Shown here piece after piece: positions 1 to 7,800 of a stretch of DNA of 64,000 bases (within the stretch, counting starts at the first letter, position 1; every line of letters starts with the position of its first letter). The position numbers and the translations under genes were made by a program. The notes beneath the pieces are model-generated. The model had not been told where the DNA came from. It did no database searches and saw only the letters and a program-made list of their open reading frames with translations. The stretch is from Ilyomonas sp964249755 (GTDB taxonomy: Bacteria; Bacteroidota; Bacteroidia; Chitinophagales; Chitinophagaceae): the NCBI GenBank assembly GCA_964249755.1, contig CAXUDB010000002.1, positions 868,001-932,000 of the forward strand. The letters run 5' to 3'.

Positions 1-178
1 GCTTTACATAATCGTTGTACTCGCGCCGCATTTGTTTCAGGTACACCGTATCATCATATAGCCAGTCTTTGAATTTGCTGGGAACGATTTTTCCGATACC
101 GCCATCGGGACTATGAATGATGATGCGTTGCAGCGCGCCGATTTCTGAAGTAACGCCGATTGTATTTTCTAATGACAT
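1..178 (-). CDS. Arginine deiminase / amidinotransferase family protein, N-terminal fragment
   Basis: This is the first 59 codons of a minus-strand gene that runs off the left edge of the window; the ATG is at 176-178. The N-terminus reads IGVTSEIGALQRIIIHSP followed by a DWLYDDTVYLKQMR segment, the opening strand of the guanidino-group-modifying (ADI-like) fold as found in Bacteroidota citrulline/arginine deiminase homologues. Catalytic residues lie outside the window, so hydrolase and amidinotransferase activity cannot be told apart. It is transcribed divergently from the gene at 290. Confidence 0.7.
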   Translation of the reverse strand, partial: MSLENTIGVTSEIGALQRIIIHSPDGGIGKIVPSKFKDWLYDDTVYLKQMRREYNDYVK

Positions 179-289
179 GCCAACCATTGAGGTGCAAAAG
201 AAGGGAAAAGATTTTGAACCGGGAAAGAGGGTGGGATAGCGCATCATTGGTACGGATTATGGGAAAAGGATGGGTAAACAATAAAAACC

Positions 290-715
290 ATGAGTTCATC
301 GGAAGAAAACATATCGCTGGAACAAAGCAACATTACCGACGTTTATACGCAGGAGAACATCAATCATTATTATCACAACAAGAGCCATATTGATAACCGG
401 TTGCGGCACCTGGAAATAGAAACCAGCATTGAACAGATTTTTGCTTTGCACGATGTTGCCAACGTGACGGCCGGTGTGCTGCTGAGTGTTGTATCGGGCA
501 AAAAGAAATGGCTGGTGCTTCCCCTGCTGGTTGCAGTGGCGCAATCGGTTCATGTAATGAGTGGTGTTCGCTTGGGAACGTCTTTGCTGCACCAGTATGG
601 TTTCCGTACAAAAGCAGAAATTGATAAAGAAAAGTATGCACTGAAAGCCCTTCGCGGCGACTTCCACTATGAAATAGAAGTGCCCAATGCGGTGTGGGAT
701 GCGGTGAATAAATGA
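290..715 (+). CDS. Hypothetical protein with a hydrophobic central segment
   Basis: A 141-residue protein. The first 55 residues are polar and charged. A hydrophobic stretch (about residues 60-95, containing WLVLPLLVAVAQSVHVMSGV) could form one or two membrane helices, and a charged C-terminal tail follows. The layout loosely recalls the DUF2892/YgaP membrane hairpin, but I do not recognise it firmly. The ATG at 290 follows an A-rich stretch and no later Met gives a sensible N-terminus. A long inverted repeat starts 11 bp after the stop and probably ends the transcript. Confidence 0.55.
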   Translation: MSSSEENISLEQSNITDVYTQENINHYYHNKSHIDNRLRHLEIETSIEQIFALHDVANVTAGVLLSVVSGKKKWLVLPLLVAVAQSVHVMSGVRLGTSLLHQYGFRTKAEIDKEKYALKALRGDFHYEIEVPNAVWDAVNK

Positions 716-725
716 TTCGATGTCC

Positions 726-802
726 GATGTTAGCTGTACAATGTGAAGTCAACTGTTGACCGTCAGCTGTTCACTGTTGTCCCACATCGTACAGCTAACA
801 TC
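726..802. repeat. Near-perfect 20-bp inverted repeat with a 37-bp loop
   Basis: The left arm GATGTTAGCTGTACAATGTG (726-745) pairs with 783-802 with one mismatch. The loop carries TCAACTGTTGACCGTCAGCTG-like degenerate short repeats of the kind seen again inside lpxB (GCCGTCA units). It lies between two convergent genes and can form a large hairpin. There is no T-run, so it is better described as a REP-like palindrome than as a terminator. Confidence 0.7.
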
Positions 803-811
803 GTACATAAA

Positions 812-1468
812 CTAATACTTATGATCCGGCTTTATCATAGCGGGGTAAGCTTTTTGAAAAGCGATAATTTCGGGAATGCTTACGTGCTGCACATATCCCT
901 GACCCGGATTGTTTTCAATAAAGTTTTGATGATACCCTTCGGCTTCCCAAAACTTACTAAATGGCATTACCTGCGCTGCAATGGGTTGTTTGTATTTCGG
1001 CTGAAGACTTTTGATGTAGCTTTCTATTTCAGTCTTTTCTTTCCCATTGCGGTAGAAAGCAATGGAACGGTATTGTGTTCCTACATCATTACCCTGCCCG
1101 TTTACCTGCGTGGGATCCTGCCCGGCAAAATACACTTTCAATAAATCGGGGAAAGTGATTTGCGTTGAATCATAATACACATTTACGGTTTCAGCGTGGC
1201 CCGTATTACCGGTTTCTATTATTTCGTAAGACGGGTTTTTAGTAGTGCCACCAGCATAGCCGGAAACTGCTTCCTTTACACCCTTTACGCTTTCAAACAA
1301 GGCTTCTTCATGCCAAAAACAACCGGCGGCAAAAGTGGCAACTTTATATTGTGACAGTTCTTTTGCAGCAGGATGCGCCGTCTTTTGGGGCACCTTGTTC
1401 TGCCCACAGGCAACGGTAGTAAAAATGATGGAAAGAGCAACAAAAAATGTAGCTAACTGTGTCTTCAT
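812..1468 (-). CDS. msrA: Peptide-methionine (S)-S-oxide reductase MsrA, lipoprotein form
   Basis: Repairs methionine-S-sulfoxide in oxidised proteins using thioredoxin-type reductant. The catalytic motif GCFWHEEALF lies near residue 50, followed by GYAGGTTKNPSYE, GHAETV and the conserved FAGQDPTQVNGQGNDVGTQYRS region, so the whole MsrA domain is present. The preferred start is MKTQLATFF at 1468, which gives a typical signal peptide and the lipobox TVAC. A start 12 bp upstream (1480) is possible. The lipobox implies anchoring in the envelope, so the likely substrates are periplasmic or surface proteins. It is a single-gene unit, convergent with the preceding hypothetical gene. Confidence 0.93.
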   Translation of the reverse strand: MKTQLATFFVALSIIFTTVACGQNKVPQKTAHPAAKELSQYKVATFAAGCFWHEEALFESVKGVKEAVSGYAGGTTKNPSYEIIETGNTGHAETVNVYYDSTQITFPDLLKVYFAGQDPTQVNGQGNDVGTQYRSIAFYRNGKEKTEIESYIKSLQPKYKQPIAAQVMPFSKFWEAEGYHQNFIENNPGQGYVQHVSIPEIIAFQKAYPAMIKPDHKY

Positions 1469-1595
1469 GTCTTTTTGCATTGTATAGGTAAAGTTACGAA
1501 ATGCCTTGTCAGAAGGTTGTTAAGGAAAAGTCCCTTTTTTATTGCGGGAGTGGCGGCATGTATCTTGTTTGCTTTTCGCAAACAGAATGATGGCT

Positions 1596-2312
1596 ATGAA
1601 AAACCTTTTGCCCGTATTGACATTTGTTGTGTTCTTCTTTTGCGAATGCAAATCGCAGCCACAGACTGATTCGGCTTCTGTTTATACTTATCAAAAAGGA
1701 TCTCCGGATGGCATTGGTAAGTGGTATATGGGACGAGAGATCGCTTATGTGATGGGGGCATCCGGCGCGGCCTGGTTAGAGCGCGACGAACGGCAAAAAG
1801 AAGAAAACACCGAATTGGCCATACAGAACATGAAACTCAAAGGAGATGAAACAGTTGCAGACATCGGCGCGGGCTCCGGCTATTATACGTTTCGTATGGC
1901 GAAGTTGCTGCCCAAAGGGAAGGTATATGCAGTAGATGTGCAAGACGAAATGCTGAGCATTTTGAAAGACCGGAAAGAGAAATTGAAAGCCCAAAATGTG
2001 CAAGTGGTAAAGAGCAGCGACAGCAGTTGCCATCTTCCGGCCAATAGTGTTGATTTAGCCATATTGGTAGATGTTTATCATGAACTGGAATACCCGCACG
2101 AGATGCTGCAATCGTTATATAAATCTTTAAAGAAAGATGGTAAATTATTGCTGATCGAATATCGCGGCGAAGATGCTTCGGTGCCAATTAAACCTTTGCA
2201 CAAAACCACAATAGCACAGGATAATAAAGAGATGGAAGCGAACGGGTTTAAGCTGGTGTACGATGGCGAGTTCTTACCGATACAGCATTTTTTGGAGTAT
2301 GGGAAGAAGTGA
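1596..2312 (+). CDS. Class I SAM-dependent methyltransferase, exported
   Basis: A 238-residue protein. Motif I of the Rossmann methyltransferase fold is VADIGAGSGYYTFRMA, followed by the acidic VYAVDVQDEML strand and the LAILVDVYHEL motif. The N-terminus MKNLLPVLTFVVFFFCECKS is a hydrophobic export signal with Cys at its end, suggesting a lipoprotein. The open frame extends upstream to a TTG at 1542, but the ATG at 1596 gives the clean signal peptide. Periplasmic methyltransferases of this type (predicted methyltransferase, UbiE-like) are common in Bacteroidota; the substrate is unknown. The gene starts about 130 bp from divergent msrA. Confidence 0.8.
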   Translation: MKNLLPVLTFVVFFFCECKSQPQTDSASVYTYQKGSPDGIGKWYMGREIAYVMGASGAAWLERDERQKEENTELAIQNMKLKGDETVADIGAGSGYYTFRMAKLLPKGKVYAVDVQDEMLSILKDRKEKLKAQNVQVVKSSDSSCHLPANSVDLAILVDVYHELEYPHEMLQSLYKSLKKDGKLLLIEYRGEDASVPIKPLHKTTIAQDNKEMEANGFKLVYDGEFLPIQHFLEYGKK

Positions 2313-2357
2313 TAAATAAAATAGTTCTTCTTAAAAATGTTTAAACATGCTACTGCA

Positions 2358-2690
2358 TCATTCAACAATAAAAATATCTAACACGTCTGGATTTTGCCAT
2401 AATTCATCACTATCGTAAATAAGAGCAATAAATAAAGTTCCATGTTGATCTGAAAATTCTATTATATCTAGATACTCTCTAAAGCCTTGTATCTGTACAT
2501 CTCTCTGTGTATCTGTAAGCACTTCCCATTGTTTGTTTTTTATTGCCTGAATTATTTTTTCATAATGTTCCTTCTCATAGAAACATGATTTAATACATTT
2601 CACATCTTGTATTTGCGATAAGGAGAAGTTCTTACTTTCTTCAATAGCCCTAATAATAGATATATCATAAGAAGTTCTGCTCATAATCAT
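2358..2690 (-). CDS. Hypothetical protein, AT-rich
   Basis: A 110-residue soluble acidic protein with no signal peptide. I do not recognise the family. The segments FREYLDIIEFSDQHGTLFIA and LIYDSDELWQNPDVLDIF suggest an alpha/beta fold of the sort seen in small immunity-type or SMI1-like proteins, but this is only an impression. Base composition is clearly more AT-rich than the neighbours, hinting at recent acquisition. A second Met two codons in (MSRTS) is an alternative start. Confidence 0.5.
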   Translation of the reverse strand: MIMSRTSYDISIIRAIEESKNFSLSQIQDVKCIKSCFYEKEHYEKIIQAIKNKQWEVLTDTQRDVQIQGFREYLDIIEFSDQHGTLFIALIYDSDELWQNPDVLDIFIVE

Positions 2691-2737
2691 AGTTACAATT
2701 TGTCAAACATTTTTAGGTTTATAATGTCAACTCATCC

Positions 2738-2950
2738 TTACCTGGCAGTTGAGAAAACGGCGCATGTTATACCATTGGTGACAGCGCCACCTTTTCTTTT
2801 CTCCATTAAAATTTCGGGGGAAATAGAACCCGTTCTCGCATCGCTGAGGCGGTAGAAATTACTGAGATTATTATCTAACCCATTAACCTTTTGCTGCGCA
2901 AAAACAGAAGTAATAATAAGGCTGGCAAAGGCAAGAATTGTCGTTTTCAT
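2738..2950 (-). pseudogene. Truncated DUF2961 (glycoside-hydrolase-like) gene, N-terminal remnant
   Basis: The 70-codon frame starts with a signal peptide (MKTTILAFASLIITSVFA, then QQ). It continues with NGLDNNLSNFYRLSDARTGS and SISPE, which matches the conserved start of DUF2961 proteins as I remember them (normally several hundred residues). Similarity fades at EKRKGGAVTNG and the frame closes shortly after with unrelated residues. The catalytic body is missing, so this looks like a 5-prime remnant left by deletion. It could instead be a real small secreted protein, which I consider less likely. Confidence 0.55.
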
Positions 2951-3052
2951 AGCAATCTAAATTGAGGAGAAGCAAATATAAGACAGTGGCTTCTTAAGCA
3001 CTTTTTAAGCGGCTTTAATCGTAAATTAATTGCTGGCTGCTGCCTGTTCAGC

Positions 3053-3205
3053 CATCTTTGTACGGCAAAAGAAACAGTTCCGGAATCCAAATCATTCAGC
3101 AACGATTATACGAGCCGGATATCAGAAACCTGATATCAAGGCAACATCTTTTCGCAGCCAAAGAAAGAAGGTGTTTTGTTCCTAACCTCGCCGGAGGTTT
3201 TTATT
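3053..3205 (+). ncRNA. Candidate small RNA with own promoter and terminator
   Basis: A Bacteroidota-like promoter is visible: TTG at 3030-3032, a 20-bp spacer, and CATCTTTG at 3053-3060. About 60 bp further is a perfect hairpin, GATATCAG (3118-3125), loop AAAC, CTGATATC (3130-3137). The segment ends in a short GC-rich hairpin, AACCTC-GCCG-GAGGTT (3184-3199), followed by TTTATTT, a good rho-independent terminator. No ORF fits. The predicted transcript is about 140 nt. It does not match a known ncRNA class that I can recall. Confidence 0.35.
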
Positions 3206-3225
3206 TACGTTTGATTTAAAATGTA

Positions 3226-3260
3226 AAAAAGAGCGGACTTTGAAAAAGTCCGCTCTTTTT
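3226..3260. terminator. Rho-independent terminator, bidirectional
   Basis: The stem AAAAAGAGCGGACTTT pairs with AAAAGTCCGCTCTTTTT around a two-base apex, with A and T runs on both flanks. It lies just past the stop of the minus-strand DUF3098 gene and would end the ftsX-DUF3098 transcript; it could also act on the plus strand. Confidence 0.85.
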
Positions 3261-3279
3261 ATTCTCATTGAAAAGACGT

Positions 3280-3648
3280 TTATTCGTTTACCGGCGCAAC
3301 TGTTTTCGGCGATTTAAAAATGGCATACACTTCAATCATCAACCCAGCTAAAATTAAAATCGGTGCAATCGTGATACGGGTTGTGCTGTACACAACATGG
3401 ACATCAAACATATTTGGATTCTCATTTTTTCCACCCATCATCAGCAACATACCGAGAATGACAACCGCAGCGCCGATGATCATCCATAGGTAATTGTCTT
3501 TTGTAAATAATGTTGTCAAAGGCTGCTTTACAACTACGGTTTTCCTTGCGGCCGTATTCACACCCGCAGATGGTTTGGCGGTAGTAGATACAACGGGGGC
3601 CGCTGCTGCGGGCTTATTGGGCTGGTAATATCTTTTTGGTTGTGCCAT
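3280..3648 (-). CDS. DUF3098 membrane protein
   Basis: A 122-residue protein with a proline/alanine-rich cytoplasmic N-terminus (residues 1-45) and two transmembrane helices (about 53-70 and 92-112). The helices frame the conserved NPNMFDVHVVYSTTRITIAP-type loop of DUF3098. In Bacteroidota this family sits directly downstream of ftsX, as here (81 bp gap, same strand), which suggests a role in cell division or envelope biogenesis. No enzymatic motif is present. The shared transcript ends at the hairpin at 3226-3260. Confidence 0.85.
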   Translation of the reverse strand: MAQPKRYYQPNKPAAAAPVVSTTAKPSAGVNTAARKTVVVKQPLTTLFTKDNYLWMIIGAAVVILGMLLMMGGKNENPNMFDVHVVYSTTRITIAPILILAGLMIEVYAIFKSPKTVAPVNE

Positions 3649-3729
3649 GTCGTTATGTTATGGTGCGCAAAATAAAGAAAAGGAAGAAGGAAAAAGGTTA
3701 AAGCTAAGTTTTAGAGATGGTTTTGTTGC

Positions 3730-4608
3730 TTAATAAAGGTCATCTAATTTCATCTTCAGATACTTTACCACGCTGCGGTGTGTGCTGTATAAAGAAATAG
3801 CAACCCCTAAAAGAATCATTCCGCCAAAGAGCAAAAGATTCAGTTGAACACTTGTGATTACCTTCAACTGTGGTATCCAGTTTTCTGCCCATTGTATTAA
3901 TAAGAACAATAAGGCAATCGCAATACCTGCACTAATTAAACCATTGATGATGGCTCTCATTTCCATGGGGCGCGCAATGAACCTTCGCGTAGCGCCCACC
4001 ATTTGCATCGTCTTAATTAAAAAGCGGTTGCTGAACATGGCTAAGCGTATCGTGTTATCAATACTTACTATCACCACAACACACATCAGCACACCCAGCA
4101 CGATAAATGCAATGCCGAATACCCGCGTATTTTTATTGAGTGTATCCACCAGCGAAGTGGGAAACACAATCTCACTGATTTGATTTGGGAAAGCCGCAGT
4201 AATCTGGCGGCTTACTTTCTGCAGACTGTCTTTATCTACATAATCTGAAGCGGCATAAAAATCAATGCTCTCGGGCAGCGGGTTATAGTCAAGAATTTTA
4301 TCCCAGTCTTCGTTACCCTCCTTATTCCACGCGGCTTTGGCTTTGTCTTTATCTATGTACTGCACCTTCCTGGCAAAGGGTTGTTTAGAAATAAATTGCT
4401 GAATCTGGCTGATGGTGTCTTTGTTCATCGTGCGCAGATAGGCGCTGATGCGGATGTCTTCTTTAAACGCATTTCCCACCTGCCTGAAGTTCAGAAAAAT
4501 CCAGCCCATCAGGCCCAGTAGAAACAGGATGAGAGACACGCCAATAATGCTGTATACATAGCTGCCTTTGCTGCGTTTAGACGAAGAACCTTTGCCGAAT
4601 TGCGCCAT
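3730..4608 (-). CDS. ftsX: Cell division protein FtsX (permease-like)
   Basis: A 292-residue FtsX. It has a short basic cytoplasmic N-terminus (GKGSSSKRSKGS), a first transmembrane helix at about residues 18-40, a periplasmic domain with the family pattern VQYIDKDKAKAAWNKEGNED, and three C-terminal helices forming the FtsX permease fold (FSNRFLIKTMQMVGATRRFI before the third helix). With FtsE it forms the ABC-type complex that activates peptidoglycan hydrolases at the septum. ftsE is not in the window. Divergent from leuS, co-oriented with DUF3098. Confidence 0.92.
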   Translation of the reverse strand: MAQFGKGSSSKRSKGSYVYSIIGVSLILFLLGLMGWIFLNFRQVGNAFKEDIRISAYLRTMNKDTISQIQQFISKQPFARKVQYIDKDKAKAAWNKEGNEDWDKILDYNPLPESIDFYAASDYVDKDSLQKVSRQITAAFPNQISEIVFPTSLVDTLNKNTRVFGIAFIVLGVLMCVVVIVSIDNTIRLAMFSNRFLIKTMQMVGATRRFIARPMEMRAIINGLISAGIAIALLFLLIQWAENWIPQLKVITSVQLNLLLFGGMILLGVAISLYSTHRSVVKYLKMKLDDLY

Positions 4609-4660
4609 AACTGATGATTGCTTTTAACGTGAAGCGGGAAACAAATTTAGGGGTTTCACC

Positions 4661-4668
4661 TACATTTG
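4661..4668 (+). promoter_or_regulatory. Candidate -7 promoter box for leuS (TACATTTG)
   Basis: TACATTTG fits the Bacteroidota -7 consensus TAnnTTTG. It lies in the ftsX/leuS divergent gap, 190 bp upstream of the chosen leuS start, on the plus strand. No convincing -33 TTTG is visible at the usual spacing, so the call rests on the -7 box and its position. Confidence 0.35.
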
Positions 4669-4721
4669 CACCCATTGTTTAACGCGGTTTTAGCACGTTT
4701 CGTATGCCGCTTTACGGCAAA

Positions 4722-4847
4722 AAAGTTTTGCCGCGAAGGCACGAAGACACAAAGTGGATTTCTTCTGGCTATTTATGGGTATCAGAGAATAAAGCTTGTA
4801 AAATAGTAATACAAAATCTTCATTTGCGACTTCGTGGCAATAGTAAA
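4722..4847. repeat. Degenerate inverted repeat of the TTTGCCGCGAAGGCACG type in the leuS leader
   Basis: TTTTGCCGCGAAGGCACGAA (starting about 4722) and, in the opposite sense, CTTCATTTGCGACTTCGTGGCAA (4821-4847, split here as CTTCATTTGCG and ACTTCGTGGCAA) are related inverted ends around a ~75-bp AT-rich middle. A similar CTTTGCGCCTTCGCGGTT occurs at 33957. Such cttcg-rich repeats are dispersed in many bacterial genomes. The element makes up the non-homologous N-terminal extension of the longest leuS frame and supports the downstream start. Confidence 0.45.
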
Positions 4848-4859
4848 CAACAAAACAAC

Positions 4860-7800
4860 ATGGAATACAACTTCAGACAAATTGAGCCCAACTGGCAAAA
4901 GAAGTGGCAGGAAGAAGGCATTTACACAATAAGCAACAACAGCCCAAAACCTAAATATTATGTGCTTGATATGTTTCCTTATCCCAGCGGTGCGGGACTA
5001 CATGTGGGTCATCCGCTGGGCTATATTGCGAGTGATATTTACGCGCGCTTCAAGCGCCTGAAAGGCTTTAATGTGCTGCATCCGATGGGCTATGATGCGT
5101 TTGGCTTACCGGCAGAGCAGTATGCAATTGAGCATGGTGTTCACCCGGCTGAATCAACCCAAAAAAACATCGCCAACTTCAGAAGCCAGTTAGATAAAAT
5201 CGGTTTCTCTTTCGACTGGAGCCGTGAAGTGAATACCAGCGACCCAAAGTATTACAAATGGACACAGTGGATTTTTCTACAACTCTTTAAAAGTTGGTAT
5301 AATAAAGAAACCGACAAAGCTGAACCGATTGAGACATTAATCGAAATTTTTGAGAAAGACGGCAACAAAACCACCAACCACCAATCATCAACCACCAACT
5401 TCTCTGCCGATGATTGGAACGACTTTACAGAAAAAGAACAACAGGATATTTTAATGAACTATCGCCTTTGCTATTGCGGTTATGGCGAAGTGAACTGGTG
5501 CGAAGCCCTGGGAACGGTGCTGGCTAACGACGAAGTGATTAATGGGGTGAGCGAACGCGGTGGTTATCCTGTAGTAAAGAAGAAACTGCGCCAGTGGTAC
5601 CTGCGCATTACTGACTATGCCGACCGTTTGCTGAAAGGCCTGGAAACAGTGGATTTTAGCGATGCCATGAAAGAAATGCAAAGCAACTGGATTGGCAAAA
5701 GCAGCGGCGCCGAAATTGACTTCGCTATCCGTAGCGACAATTTTGCTACCGTAGAAGATCCGCAGCATCGGAAACTCACGGTTTACACCACAAGACCTGA
5801 TACCATTTTCGGCGTTGACTTTATGGTAGTAGCGCCCGAGCATGAATTGATTGAGCTTATTACCACCGATGAACAACGCGAAGCCGTAGAAGAATATCTG
5901 ACTTATGTAAAGAGCCGCAGCGACCGGGAGCGCATGGCAGAAAAAAAGATTAGTGGTGTGTTTACCGGCGCCTATGCTATCAACCGGTTTAACAGTCGCC
6001 AAATTCCCATTTGGATTTCGGAATATGTGCTCGGTGGATATGGTACGGGCGCTATCATGGCGGTGCCTTGCGGCGATGAGCGCGACTTTAAATTCGCGAA
6101 GCATTTCAATATTCCCATTACAAATATTATTGGTGAGCATTTCAATGGCGAAGAAGCCAATCCAACCAAAGAGGCAGCATTAACCAACAGCGATTTTTTA
6201 GATGGTATGCTGATGCGCGATGCAACTGAAATTGTACTAACTGATCTAGAAGGTTTTGGTAGCGGTAAGCGTAAGGTCAATTATAAAATGCGCGATGCCG
6301 CTTTCAGCCGGCAACGCTATTGGGGCGAGCCTTTTCCCATAGTATGGAAAGACGGCATTGCGTATCCGTTAGAGGAAAGCGAGTTGCCTTTAGAGTTGCC
6401 GCATGTAGAGAAGTATGGTCCCGGGCCGGACGGAGAAGGACCCTTGGCGAATATAAAAGAATGGGTCCTCATCCCCAACCCTTCTCCACTTGTGGAGAAG
6501 GGAGTGACTGAAACAGCCGAAGAGAAGGAAAGTACAATATCGAATGTTCCGAAGTATAGCGTTTACACACCTGTTCAATATGAGCTGGCAAAAGGGATGC
6601 GCAAAGAATATACAGAGGCAGAAGGAATACTGTGGCAGGCACTGCGTGGCAGTCAGTTAGGCGTTAAATTCAGAAGACAGCATCCAATAGACGCATACAT
6701 TGTAGACTTTATCGCCTTACAAAATCGCCTTATAGTAGAAGTAGATGGCGGTTATCACAACAACGAAGAGCAAAAAGCCTACGATGAAAACCGAACGAAT
6801 GTTCTAAATGGAATCGGTTTTACCGTCATCCGCTTCACCAACGAGGAAGTCCTCCAAAATCTCCCCTTCGTTCTCCAAACCATTAAAAATAATCTGAATA
6901 ATGCGGCTGTTCCAAACGCTCCCTTCTCCACCCGTGGAGAAGGGCAGGGGATGAGGGAAACCAACACCATGCCCGGCTATGCTGGTTCTTCCTGGTATTT
7001 TCTGCGTTACATGGACCCGCACAACGAAGAAACCTTCTGCGATAGAACCACAAGTGATTACTGGAACCAGGTAGATGTATATGTAGGCGGAACAGAACAC
7101 GCCGTCGGGCATTTGCTATACAGCCGTATGTGGACGAAAGCCTTATACGATTTAGGTTACATCTCTTTTGATGAGCCGTTCAAGCGGTTGGTAAACCAGG
7201 GAATGATACAGGGAAGCTCGCGGTTTGTATATCGAATCACCGGAACCAATCAATTTGTTTCTGCAGGAAGAAAAGAGGAATACGATGTGCAGCCGCTGCA
7301 TGTAGATGTCAACCTCGTGAATGGTTACGAATTGGATATCGACGCTTTCAGAAACTGGAAAGCAGAGTATGCAAATGCCGAATTCATCTTAGAAGATGGC
7401 AGCTCATATTCTCCCTTCTCCACTCGTGGAGAAGGGTCGGGGATGAGGTACATCTGCGGAAGCGAGGTCGAAAAAATGAGCAAGCGCTACTTCAACACCG
7501 TTGACCCAAGCAGTCTATGCGATAAATACGGCGCCGACACCTTCCGCATGTACGAAATGTTCTTAGGTCCCGTAGAGCAAAGCAAACCCTGGGATACCAA
7601 AGGCATCGAAGGCGTGCATCGCTTCTTAAAAAAGCTATGGCGCCTGTTTAATGATGATCAGGCTCCCCTCTCCACGCGTGCAGAAGGGCAGGAAGGCAAG
7701 GTCTGGAATGAAGAGGCAGCAACACCAGCCGAGCTCAAAATCCTTCACAAAGCCATCAAAAAAATAGAAGACGATACCGAACGCTTTTCTTTCAACACGG

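Noticed and set aside
5451..6140. 229-residue minus-strand ORF opposite leuS
   Set aside because: Shadow of the GC-richer leuS coding strand; no family features.
6467..6956. Intein in leuS
   Set aside because: No N-terminal Cys/Ser block or C-terminal His-Asn splice motif; the insert ends in palindromes and its domain is DUF559, not a Hint fold with LAGLIDADG.
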